A stretch of 64,000 nucleotides of DNA, from contig NC_059393.1 of the NCBI RefSeq assembly GCF_019703515.2, forward strand, positions 10,372,001 to 10,436,000, read 5' to 3'. Source of the stretch: Myxocyprinus asiaticus (Eukaryota > Chordata > Actinopteri > Cypriniformes > Catostomidae). A program made the translations under genes and the position numbers. Positions 38,590 to 49,373 of this stretch are shown here, in pieces; position 1 is the first letter of the stretch; each line of letters begins with the position of its first letter. The notes under the pieces were generated by a model. That model had not been told where the DNA came from. It saw nothing but the letters and a program-made list of their open reading frames with translations, and made no database searches.

Positions 38590-39350
38590 AAGGTTATTCC
38601 TTTTATAGTGATTTAGTAATTTTAGTTTTTTTAGTAGAGGACCCTGATGAAATTGATGGTTTTACTATAGTACTACTGAAGTAACCATGACTGCCGTCAC
38701 CATGGTTTTCTGAGCAGAAATCATTGGGGGTTTTTTTTCACCCAATTAGGAATGCCCAATTCCCAGTGCGCTTTTAAGTCCTCGTGGTCGCGTAGTGATT
38801 CGCCTCAGTCCGGGTGGCGGAGGATGAATCCCAGTTGCCTCCGCGTCTGAGACCATCAACCCACGCATCTTATCACGTGGCTTGTTGAGCGTGTTGCCAC
38901 GGAGACATAGCGCTTGTGGAAGATTCACGCCATCTACCGCGGCATCCGCGCTCAACTCACCACGCGCCCCACCGACAATGAACCACATTATAGCGACAAG
39001 AGGAGGCTACCCCATGTGACTATACCCTCCCTAGCAACCGGGCCTATTTGGTTGCTTAGGAGACCTGGCTGGAGTCACACAGCACGCCCTGGGATTCGAA
39101 CTAGCGAACTAGCAATCTCCAGGGGTGGTAGCCAGCGTCTTTTACCACTGAGCTACCCAGGCCCAGAAATCATTGTTTTGATACAATTAGCAGTGGTTTT
39201 ATAAAAGTAATACTTTAGTTTTTATATAGTAACCATGATTTTACTATATATTGTAACCAAGAGAGTAACCATGTTTATACTGTGGTTACTATGATTTTAC
39301 TACAAATAACATGGTTAAACTATGGTTACTGTTGTAAAACCATGATTGTT
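38590..39350. repeat. ACCATGGTTTTACTA-type repeat interrupted by SINE
   Basis: Words such as GTAACCATG, CATGGTTTTC, TATAGTAACCATGATTTTAC and AACTATGGTTACTGTTGTAA recur on both sides of the SINE at 38727-39163, forming imperfect palindromes. A similar repeat lies in an adcy9 intron at 59866-60055. Confidence 0.65.
38727..39163 (-). mobile_element. tRNA-derived SINE family 2, copy 2
   Basis: Reverse complement of the copies at 19678 and 55892: GGCCTGGGTAGCTCAGTGGT head at the right end, GGGATTCGAAC box, GCATTCCTAATTGGG tail side at the left. Flanked by a perfect 12-bp duplication CAGAAATCATTG (38715-38726, 39164-39175). Confidence 0.94.
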
Positions 39351-39519
39351 ATTTAAGGGCAAACCTGTTGAAGTGTCTAACAAATAGATTATTCTTTGGA
39401 TTTGGCAGTAATATTTTTTTCTGAACAAAGGAAATACCGAACCGTACCGAAACCGTGGCCATAAACCGTGATGCAAACCGAACCGTGAGAAATTCGAACT
39501 GTTACAACCCTAAACCACA

Positions 39520-40168
<649 letters not shown>

Positions 40169-40177
40169 ACTACTTAA

Positions 40178-40688
40178 AGGAATAGTTCGCCCAAAAATGA
40201 AAATTTGCTGATAATTTACTCACCCTCAGGCTATCCAATATGTATCTGAGTTTTTTCTTCATCAAAACAGAATTTAAGACTTTTAGGATTTCATTTCAGG
40301 CCTCCTCCTCTAAACAATGCAAGTGAATGTCCTCCATTTTTTGACGGTCCAAAATTCATATTTAGGGTGCATCAAAATAATCCACTTGACTCCAGTCGAC
40401 AAAAAGTTCTTCTGAACCCAAACGATTGATTCCTTTTAGAAACAAAACAATACTTATATACTTTTAAACTACAAATGTTCGCTTCCGTACATCTCTGTGA
40501 CGTGCGCTCATGAGAGGGATGACGTAAGCTCGTTGTTAATGTCACGCGTCACGTGGAGGAGTCAGGAAGCGCGTCATGAAATGAAATCCTAAAAGTCTTA
40601 AATTCTGTTTTGATGAAGAAAGAAACTGAGGGTGGTTTGAGGGTGAGTAAATTATCAGCAAATTTTCATTTTTGGGTGAACTATTCCT
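40178..40688. mobile_element. piggyBac-like MITE in Tc1 copy 2
   Basis: Ends AGGAATAGTTCGCCCAAAAA TGAAAATTT and AAATTTTCATTTTTGGGTGA ACTATTCCT, flanked by TTAA on both sides (40174-40177, 40689-40692). Tc1 copy 1 shows the empty site with a single TTAA (17790-17793) in the same position. It includes ACAATGCAAGTGAATGT at 40314-40330. Confidence 0.9.
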
Positions 40689-40934
40689 TTAAAGGCAATG
40701 CTACCAAATACTGACAAATTGTATGTAAACTTCTGACCCACTGAGAATGTGATGAAAGAAATAAAAGCTGAAATAAATACTTCTCTCTACTATTATTCTG
40801 ATATTTCACATTCTTAAAATAAAGTAGTGATCCTAACTGACCTAAGACAGGGAATGTTTTCTATGATTAAATGTCAAGAATTGTGAAAATGAGTTTTAAT
40901 GTATTTGGTGTATGTAAACTTCTGACTTCAACGG

Positions 40935-42373
40935 TATGTTATTATTTTCTTTATAATTGAAAGATGCAGATTTTTTTTTTTTTTTTTTATATACCCAACT
41001 TTAAATCTCTTCTCTCCCCAGAGCCTCACTCATGACTCTCTCCTAATTTATTTTTGAAAGGTGTTTTAAAACTTTTTTACTTTTTCTTCAGATCTACTGC
41101 ATACTAACATCCTTTCCTATGGGGATGTTTTTAAAATAAAGAAAGGCAATTGACCAAATACCTTATTTTTCATCCGTCAAATTGACAGAAAACATTTTGA
41201 GTTCTAGTTGTTCATCAGGACACAGGTACTGTTACGCTGAATCGTACAGAAGATAAACTCAACATTTTTAATCGCAGATCACTAATAATTAACGCAGTCG
41301 CGTTTTATATGCAAACATGGTGCTCTAACTGAAAGAAGCTTTTAATTAGCAGCTAACTTCTGCTTAAACCAAAATAAAAAAAAATGTAAACCTTTAGAAA
41401 ACCCCATCTACTTAGCCATACCAGAAACTCTTGCCATACTCTTACAGCCCATCTCTGAACATGACTGCACTTCTGGGACACATCTCGGCCAAACATAATG
41501 TGAGCGTTTGCAAAGCACGCAGTACCAAACTCAATAAGCATAGTAAATGAATCGAATCTAGAGCTGAAGTTAGGTCAATCCTTTGAGTTTGCTCTGTTTA
41601 ATCAGTGGTTTAAATGTCACTCACCTCCAGCATTTCAGATCAGTTTTGGTTGGGTAAATGTTGCACTTTTAGCTTATTCTTGGTGTCAACACCAGCAATT
41701 GTGACAAAAAATGTTTCAAAGAATTATTTGAGCAAACAATGTATTATAGCAGGTTCTGAAGAGTTTTTTGATGGCTATAGACATTTTGACAGTATTGTAG
41801 TGGTCAACCAATTTTTTTTTTTTCTAATGACTGATATTCTAAAGAGCAGGCTTGCCCATAGCTGATAAATGGCAATAATTAGGGGTGTACTGGTTTATTG
41901 TGGCACGTTACATTGAGGTTAAAAAATTCTGACAAGGCGCATCGTGTAGATTGGACTTTCTTTTTTTTTTTCTATTCTATCCAATACATGCTACATCTTA
42001 AGCCTACGTAATGCAGGCATACAAATGGAAATTGCTTCATTGCATAAAAGGAGCTCTAAAATATGACTGCACACTAGCAGCCACAGGTGTGTGATGAGTC
42101 GACTGAAACTGCGGAAACTGAAACCAGGAGCGGGAGAGAGACACGCCTTTTCAGTGTGAGGGATTGAATGTCCGTTTGAAGCACGAGAGTGATCTACTCT
42201 GACTGCGTGAGAGAAAAGTTTACAGATGTTTATTGATAATGCCATAAGTAGATGGACAGTGTAAGCAGCATATGTAGCTAACATAATTCTGTATTTTAGT
42301 ACGCAGAATTATTAGCAAATATTTCCATTTGGTGTCACCATTGCCCTGTTCTGGGCTGATTTTCAGTCAGTTA
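40935..42373. other. crebbp intron 1, unassigned
   Basis: No exon seen. T-runs at 40973-40989, 41811-41823 and 41962-41971. AGGGGTGTACTGGTTTATTG at 41881 may be the left end of a hAT-like element ending GTTACACCCC at 43173 and enclosing the next MITE; its flanking 8-mers do not match, so this is weak. Confidence 0.4.
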
Positions 42374-43082
42374 AGGTGTTCACACTTGTAGTTCGGTTCT
42401 CTTGGTCCGGAAAAAAAAGGAATTGATACATTTAGTCCTGGTTTGCATAGCGTTCACACTGGCATTTTTAACACCAAACCTAAAGATATAAAACAAAAGG
42501 CATCAGGAAAAAGTCACAACCTGATTGGACAGCTTTTATGACATATTTTGCGATGGAACTTGCCGAACATCCAAAACAATGCTGGCTTCTGGGCTAAATG
42601 CACTCGTTATATTTTTATATGTACATATGGTGGTATTTTTACCAGCTGAGCACAAGAGCTAATAAAATGTGTAAAGGAGTCAAAACAGCGCCAGGAATTC
42701 CTCCGCTGTACACACAAACGAAGATATGCTGCAAGGATGGCTAACGGCAGTTCCAACACCTATACCGAACTATAATGGGCAACATAGCTCCTATGATGAG
42801 AAGAACCAGGTATGCTTGAGGTCAGTATTAGGCAAATTACTTCCTGTTTTTGGTCCGTTTAGATGTCTTTGGTCCATGTTGCATTCATATATCAATCGAA
42901 CCGCACCAGAGTTCGTTTGGAAGCGGACCGAGACCCACTATTCAGGTGGTCTCGGTCCGCTTGTTTGGTGCGCACCAAGGTTCGGATGGCAGCGTTCACA
43001 CTTGTTCAAATGAACCGCACTAACAGAGCAATCGCACCAGAGTTCGTTTTAATCTGACCAAACCTACCAAGTGTGAACACAC
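42374..43082. mobile_element. DNA transposon with GTGTTCACACTTG ends
   Basis: AGGTGTTCACACTTGTAGTT and CCTACCAAGTGTGAACACAC form an inverted pair. The interior carries palindromic GCGGACCGAGACC/GGTCTCGGTCCGC near 42922-42960 and repeated CGCACCAGAGTTCGTTT. No transposase. Confidence 0.7.
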
Positions 43083-43339
43083 CCCAAGTTTAAAGAATCT
43101 TGAAACTAACCAAACCATGAGTTTAGAATAGTGAACCAAACCAAATCGGAAGACGTGTGAATCGTTACACCCCAGCAAATGTGACATTCAAATTGTAATT
43201 AAATTAACCCTTATTTAACACAAAATTTCCTCAAAAGTCACTAAAAACGTGACAAGAGAATTGTCAAGAGATATCTGATCTAAAATGAAGACAACATCAG
43301 TGATCATTGCTCACTCATGGAAAGCATCCTGGATTAACT

Positions 43340-44063
43340 GACTACATTTACATCTTTACCAGAAAGCAACTTATTGTGAGAATTGGCTTACTGGTGTTCC
43401 TGTTTACATGCACTGTATAAGCGGCGTACTCTTTACTCTCGTATACATGCAGCTCGGTCAGTAAGCAGCTTCCTCCAGAGCAACATCATTTCCCTGTGAT
43501 ACTTGTGTACATAACAAACATGACATCCAAGGAAGACTTTGCTATTTTATTCTCCGTTGCTTCACTTTATGTCCAGATATTCCAGAGTTGTTGCTGTGTT
43601 GGTTTCCTTAACTTTTCATCACACCTGCAGCAGAATTACGCTGCATTAGTGGGGTTTCCTTCTTACGTCAAACTCTGGGATTCCCCCAAAGTACGAGTGC
43701 TTGTACATGTGTATAAATGGGTATAGTTAATAGTTTGTGATTTTTGCGCTGTACAACAAGAAATTCTTAATTCTTTCCGCTGTGTTGACTTGTTGTTGGG
43801 CTTCCATCCTGTGACGATTGTTATCCGGTATGTTTACACACATGCGCACTCCTTAAAAAAACCTGTAAGAACGCTGCTTAGGCCTATGTGTTTACATGAC
43901 CTCATAAACCATGTTCTCCTGGAAATACCCGAAAACCGCATTTTGTTAATCCCTTAAGCGGCATAAGGGAAACGGTATTCTCCTTCAAATGACGTTTCAG
44001 AACACAGGTTTTTTGCAAAGACCCTGGCATAAACCATTTTCTTATTTGCATGTAAACGTGGTC
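43340..44063. mobile_element. DNA transposon with GACTACATTTACAT ends
   Basis: GACTACATTTACATC at the left mirrors GCATGTAAACGTGGTC at the right, with ACT flanking both. Subterminal TTTACATG words recur at 43402, 43829 and 43911. A frame at 43496-43726 has no recognised domain. Confidence 0.55.
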
Positions 44064-44084
44064 ACTGTTGTTTGGACACTTTAA

Positions 44085-44670
44085 TTTTTTGGGTGACCAG
44101 ACTTAGTTTAAAGTAAATCATAAAGTTAAGCTCAATTGACAGCATGTGGCATAATGTTCAATTGCAACAAAACATAATTTCAACTCCTTCATTCTTTTCT
44201 TAAAAAAGCAAAACAAAAACAAATTGACATTACAGTGAGGCGCTTACAATGGAAGTGAATGGGGCCAATTTTTTTGAGGGTTTCAAGGCCGAAATGTGAA
44301 GCTTTTAATTTTTATAAAAGCACAAATTAATTCTTCAGTTAAAAATTGTTTATTTGAGCTGTAAAGTTGCTTAAATCGTAGCTTTTATGGTTGTTCAAGT
44401 GTGATGGCGTTACGTGGTCATGGCAGCGATGATGAAATTGGATATAACTATACACAAAAAAGGTTAGTAAGCGATTTTATCACACTAAAATCATGTTCAC
44501 AAGCATATTGTTTACATCTTGTGGCTATACTTTCAAAACAATGAGTATTTTAACGTGTACAGGTTGGCCCCATTCACTTCCATTCTAAGTCATTGCTTTT
44601 TGCTTTTTCTTAAAGAAAAGGAGGGACAAGTCATAATTAATTTTTTAGGCTTTTTTAATATTATTATTAT
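44085..44670. mobile_element. MITE, same family as 48784-49369
   Basis: Shares TTAAGCTCAATTGACAGCAT, CTTACAATGGAAGTGAATGG GGCCAA, AAAGGTTAGTAAGCGATTTT ATCACACTAAAATCATG and TTGGCCCCATTCACTTCCAT with the copy upstream of crebbp. Ends decayed. Confidence 0.75.
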
Positions 44671-45431
44671 TATGCTCTCAATAGTAATCTTATTCTAGGC
44701 TAAACCAAACTTCCAGTTTCAAAGACCTGTCCTTGGGCAGTACCCTCAAGGATCTGTCCCAACACTGGGGATCAGAGGAACAGTTTTAATTTTAAAAGTA
44801 ATAGTAACAGTTTTAATGAGGTCAGAAAGAAGCCTGAATGCTGGATTTGATGATTTCATGCCTAACATTGTGGTTACCAGAAACTGATGCAATGCATTAA
44901 AAGTGACGACTGGACTGCTTAGGGGATCAGGAGGATAGTGTGGGCTTTTAACATGACAAGTTGTCACTCTTTCTTGAAACTCATATTCAACAGCAAAAAA
45001 ATGCAACAAACCCAAATCCCCTGAAATCTGCGATGCAAAGCACACCTTTTCCCATCAATTTGAATGTAAGCATGCATTAGGTTGCAAACAGCACATTGAC
45101 ACACTCGTGAACCTAAAATACAAACTACCACAGAGCTGATTCGGTTCATTCCCTACCTAGGCAGCAGTGTGGGGCATCTTAAGCGCGTTTGGAACGTTCC
45201 AAATAAATGGAACGCGCATTTGATGTCCAAACATGCTGTCTATATGTGGGTAGCTCAATGGGTTTTCATACACAGCATTCAACTGCAACCAGGGAGGCGG
45301 GCTGAGCTGTTTCTGAGATTTTTTTAACAGCTACATGAGACGAGACACATGTACGAGTGTGTTCTAGTGCTTCAAAAGAGTTTATAAGAGGAGTATTAGG
45401 CAGGTTTGAATCAGGCCTGCAGGACTTTTAC
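44671..45431 (-). other. crebbp intron 1, donor side
   Basis: Mostly unassigned intronic sequence that becomes CpG-richer after about 45170. The last bases (45431-45421) are the exon 1 donor. Confidence 0.6.
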
Positions 45432-45510
45432 CTGGCGCGTCAGGAGCAGGTGCTGTCAGCTTCGCTCGCTTCGCGTTTGGAGGGCCAACTTCAAGGAGAT
45501 TTTCAGCCAT
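45432..45510 (-). CDS. crebbp: crebbp exon 1 (start codon)
   Basis: First coding exon, 79 nt. It begins at ATG (45510) and encodes MAENLLEVGPPNAKRAKL, then TAPAPDAP plus one base. This matches the invariant MAENLLDGPPNPKRAKL start of CREBBP, including the short basic nuclear-localisation-like PNAKRAKL. The donor is CGCCAG|GTAAAA. The single carried base plus AG from 22587-22586 makes Glu and leads directly into GSLSWDDLENDLPDELI, so the junction is confirmed by phase. It lies inside the CpG-rich region. The donor is non-optimal at +4 to +6. Confidence 0.95.
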
Positions 45511-46370
45511 TGCGACTGGTTAGGATGTGCTTCTGACCGAGTGTTGGAGGGGGGGGGGGTCCTTTCGGTAGAGCAGACAGATGTTGGCTTACTATTCTGA
45601 GACGTGTGGAGCGGCTCGGCGGAGGATCTTGTTCAAAAAAGCAGCAACAGCGCCCCGCGTCGCCACCACAATTCACCCCATGATAATCCAACACCCAACA
45701 CCCACATTATCATCGTTGTATTGCCAAAAGAAAACGCCTCCTTTCCGCGAATTCAACATCAAATCCACAATTAAAATATCCACAGGAATCCTCGCGCGCG
45801 AGCGTCGTTACATTTGCATCGGCGCGCGATCCATGTTCTGACGTCAATTTTTCCCGTGCAAAAAGTCCTCCGAATACTCGCAAAAATGCACGATTGCATA
45901 AAAATGCGATATTTCTGCAAAATCGTCCCCTCGGCGCTGTCTGTCCTCCAAAAGCGTCAGGTAAACAATAACTGGTCAGAGCGCAGATACGGACGCAAGC
46001 GTCGCTCTGAAGGGGAAATCAGATATACGAGGGTTTTGGGGCCGAGGAACAGCGGTTAATTCCAGGATTTTTCGCCCAAAATTCCTTCGAGACGATTTAA
46101 ATGTGTCCTTTTCGGATACACGGTGTCGTCAAACCTCGATTTGGGTGCCCCGTGTCCAAAAATAAAAAATAGTGCTCTGTCGAAATCCTGATTCCGATCC
46201 GCGACAAGATGGCGGCTGTTGATTCCTTCGATACAAAAAGTTTTTTTCTTTTTTCTTTTCCCAGATAGACGGAGCTGAGAGGGCGGGCGAGCTCGAGCTC
46301 AATACGCCCTACGTCAAACCTGTTGTGAGTGCGCCGGGCGGCCGCTAGGGGCAGCAGACCATCACAAATG
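45511..46370 (-). promoter_or_regulatory. crebbp: crebbp CpG-rich promoter and 5'UTR
   Basis: The GC-rich, CpG-dense stretch directly upstream of the crebbp ATG contrasts with the AT-rich, CpG-poor surroundings, as expected for a CpG-island promoter of a housekeeping coactivator. It contains a perfect palindromic CRE (TGACGTCA, 45839-45846) and AAGATGGCGGC (46206-46216), a YY1-type motif often found at transcription starts. GGGCGG-like and NotI-like GC boxes lie near 46280-46345. No TATA box is evident. The exact transcription start cannot be read from sequence. A minus-strand frame from 46375 to 46097 could act as an upstream ORF if transcription starts far enough upstream. Confidence 0.75.
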
Positions 46371-46588
46371 AGCACGGCGTGTTATGTGCGTATATGTGAT
46401 TACCTTGCGCTTGCTAACACCTTTATATTGATCCATAGCAAACTAAAGAAACTAGACTCCATTACTTTTAAAATTAGCCCAAATAACAATAGCGAGCAGT
46501 AAAGTATGAATAGTATCGACTGTGTATTATAAGCGAGTTTAAAATTGATCAGTGCTGATTCACAAGGATAGACAGAAAACATTAACAC

Positions 46589-47012
46589 TTAACAATAAGG
46601 TTCCATTTGTTAACTTTAGTCAACAACAGGGCCGTAGCAAGGAATTCTGGGCCCCTTACCTATTAAAGAAATACAATTTCGAATTTGTTTTGGGTCCCCC
46701 TGTATCTTTGGGCCCCTAGAATCATTACCACCTTTCACCCCATTAGTTACGGCCCTGGTTAACAACGTTAGTTAACATGAGCTAACAATGAACAATCCTT
46801 TTACAGCATTTATTAATCTTGGTTAATGTTAATTTCAACATATGCTAACATTTTTAAAATGAAAAGTTGTAGATGTTAATATTAGACACTGAACTATGAA
46901 CTACCAATATACTAATGTATTTTTTATTAACTAACATTAACGAAGATAAATACTGTGACAGTTCATACCTGATGCATTTACTAATGTTAACAAATGTAAC
47001 CTTATTGTAAAA
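46589..47012. mobile_element. MITE with GTTAAC repeats
   Basis: ACAATAAGGTTCCATTTGTT AACTTTAG on the left mirrors TAATGTTAACAAATGTAACC TTATTGT on the right. The interior has repeated TTAGTTAAC/GTTAAC words. A smaller MITE is nested at 46627-46757. Confidence 0.8.
46627..46757. mobile_element. 131-bp hAT-like MITE nested in another MITE
   Basis: Ends CAGGGCCGTAGCAAGG and TTACGGCCCTG, with GGGCCCC words at both sides. Flanked by GTCAACAA (46619-46626) and GTTAACAA (46758-46765), an 8-bp duplication with one mismatch. Confidence 0.8.
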
Positions 47013-47154
47013 ATGCTACCTAGAAAACATTAGCCCTCTATGCTATTATTTTGAGTTTGTCTCCATTGGCAAATTGTTTTTAGTTGCGTTTTTGCAGATA
47101 TACCTCGCTGTAACCACCATAAACACTGAGAGAACATAGTCACCAGTCAATATA

Positions 47155-48757
47155 CAGTGGATATAGAAAAAAAAAGTCTACACACCCCTGTTAAAACAGC
47201 AGGTTTTTGTGATGTAAAACAATTAAAGAAATCATATCAGAATTTTTGCACCATTAAATGTAAAAATTACAACCTATGCAATGCCACTGAAAACCAAAGT
47301 GACACATTTCAGAGAAAAATAAATAAATCTAAGAATAACCTAACTGCATAAGTGTGCACATCCCTGAACTTATAATACTTAGTTGAAGCACCCTTTGATT
47401 TTATTGCAGCACTCAGTCTGTTTGGATAAGAGTCTATTAGCTGGCACATCTTAACTTGGGAATATTTTCCCACTCTTCTTTGCAAAAAAACGTTCCAGAT
47501 CTGTCAAATTGCGAGGGCGTCTCCTGTGTATGGCCCTCTTCAGGTCCCCCCACAGATTTTCTATAGAATTCAGGTCTGGGCTCTGGCCGGGCCATTCCAA
47601 AACATTAATCTTTTTTTGCTTAAGCCATTATTTTGTTGATTTGGATGTGTGCTTTGGATCGTTGTCATGCTGAAAGGTGAAAGATCTCTTCATTTTCAGC
47701 TTTCTAGCAGAAGGTTCTGTACCAAAGCTGACTGGTACTTACAGCTATTCATTATTCCCTCCACTTTCACTAAAGCCGCAGCTCCAGCTGAAGAAAAGCA
47801 TCCCCCAAAGCATAATGCTGCCACCTCCATGCTTCACCATGGGTATGGTGTTCTTTTGCTGATGTGCTGTGTTGTTTTTGCACCAAACATACCTTTTACA
47901 ATTTTGAGCAAAAAGTTCAATCTTGGTCTCATCAGACCAGAACACATTTTTCCACATGGTTTTGGGAGACCGGATAGTTTTTGCTGGGCTTGGATGTTTT
48001 TTGTTTTTTTCGTCAGAAAAGGCTTGGTCTTCCCACCCTGCCCCATAGCCCAGACAGATGAAGAATACGGGAGATAGTTGTCATATGTAGGGAGCAACCA
48101 GTACTTGCCAGAAAGAGCTGCAGCTCCATTAATGTTGCTGTAGGCCTCTTGACAGCCTCCCTGACCAGTTTTCTCTTTGTCTTCTCATCAATTTTGGAGG
48201 GATGTCCTGTTCTTGATAATGTTACTATTGTGCCATACTTTCTCCACTTGTTGATGACTGTCTTCACTGTGTTCCATGGTATATCTAATGCCTTAGATAT
48301 TTTTTTGTAGCCCCTCACCTGAGGGATACCTTTCAACAGTGAGATCCCGTTGATGCTTTGTAAGCTCTTTGTGGCCCATGGCTCTTGTAGTAGCATGCAA
48401 CCAAGAAGATTCCTACAAAAAAATCCTACAAGAACAGCGATTTATTGGAGTTAATCAGAGTCACTTCAGGTGAAGACAGGTGTGTACTATTTCACATGAG
48501 CTTGATGATTGGTTGATTCTGAACACAGCCACATACCCAGTTATAAAAGAGTGTGCACACTTTTGCAGTTAAGTTATTCTAAGTTTTTTTTTTCTCTCAC
48601 TCTCTCTGAAATGTGTCACTTTGGTTTTCAGTGGTATTGCATAGGTTGTAATTTTTACATTTAAAGGTGCAACAATTCTGATATGATTTCTTTAATTTTT
48701 TTACATCACAACAACCTGCTGTTTTAACAGGGGTGTGTTGACTTTTTATATCCAATG
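47155..48757 (-). mobile_element. Tc1-like transposon, second family
   Basis: Inverted ends CAGTGGATATAGAAAAAAAA AGTCTACACACCCCTGTTAA and CAGGGGTGTGTTGACTTTTT ATATCCAATG, with TA on both sides. Terminal sequence differs from the Sleeping Beauty-type copies. 1.6 kb, so close to full length. It lies about 1 kb upstream of the crebbp CpG region. Confidence 0.92.
47470..48396 (-). pseudogene. Tc1-like transposase, frameshifted
   Basis: The N-terminal part has a paired-like helix-turn-helix: VRGYKKISKALDIPWNTVKT VINKWRKYGTIV, SRTGHPSKIDEKTKRKLVRE, then [18 protein letters not shown]. The catalytic part, in other frames, has [43 protein letters not shown] and [21 protein letters not shown] residues are recognisable, but several frameshifts and stops break the chain. 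Confidence 0.88.
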
Positions 48758-48783
48758 TAGCTTGTTCAATGACCAGTTCTTAA

Positions 48784-49369
48784 AATAATATTCCGGGTTC
48801 CGTACAAGTTAAGCTCAATCGAAAGCATTTGTGGCATAATTATGAGTACCATTAAATTAAATTTAGACTGTCCCTCCAAAAAGCAAAACTCTGGGTTACA
48901 GTGAGGCTCTTACAATGGAAGTGAATGGGGCCAATATTTGGAGGGTTTAAAAGCATATATGTGAAGCTTAAAATTTTATAAAAGCACTTACATTAATTAT
49001 TCTGATAAAATGTTTGTATTATTTGAGCTGTAAATTTGTTTAAATTATTGTTTTGGGAGTTTCAGTGTTTACGGAATTATGTTGTCATGGCAATTAAATT
49101 GTAAAACTGCATGCAACTTTACACAGAAAAGGTTAGTAAGTGATTTTATCACACTAAAATCATGTTAACACACATTGTTAAAATCATGTGGCTATATTTT
49201 TGAAATGGCATGTATTTCAATGTTTTCTGATTGGCCCCATTCACTTCCATTGTAAGAGCCTCACTGTAACCCAGAGTTTTGCTTTTTGGAGAGACAAGTC
49301 TAAATTAAATCAAATGGTACTCGACATATGGTACTTTAGTTTAACTTGTATTGAACCCGGAATATTCTT
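48784..49369. mobile_element. TTAA-flanked MITE, 586 bp
   Basis: AATAATATTCCGGGTTC at the left mirrors GAACCCGGAATATTCTT at the right; TTAA on both sides (48780-48783, 49370-49373). Subterminal inverted copies of ACAATGGAAGTGAATGG (48912-48928 and, inverted, 49237-49253). Also CAAAACTCTGGGTTACAGTG AGGCTCTTAC mirrored at the other end. Confidence 0.85.
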
Positions 49370-49373
49370 TTAA

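Noticed and set aside
45503..45694. Minus-strand ORF overlapping crebbp exon 1
   Set aside because: Different frame from the conserved MAENLL start; a shadow in CpG-rich DNA.
46097..46375. 92-codon minus-strand gene upstream of crebbp
   Set aside because: No domain or homology; at most an upstream ORF in the 5'UTR if transcription starts beyond 46375.
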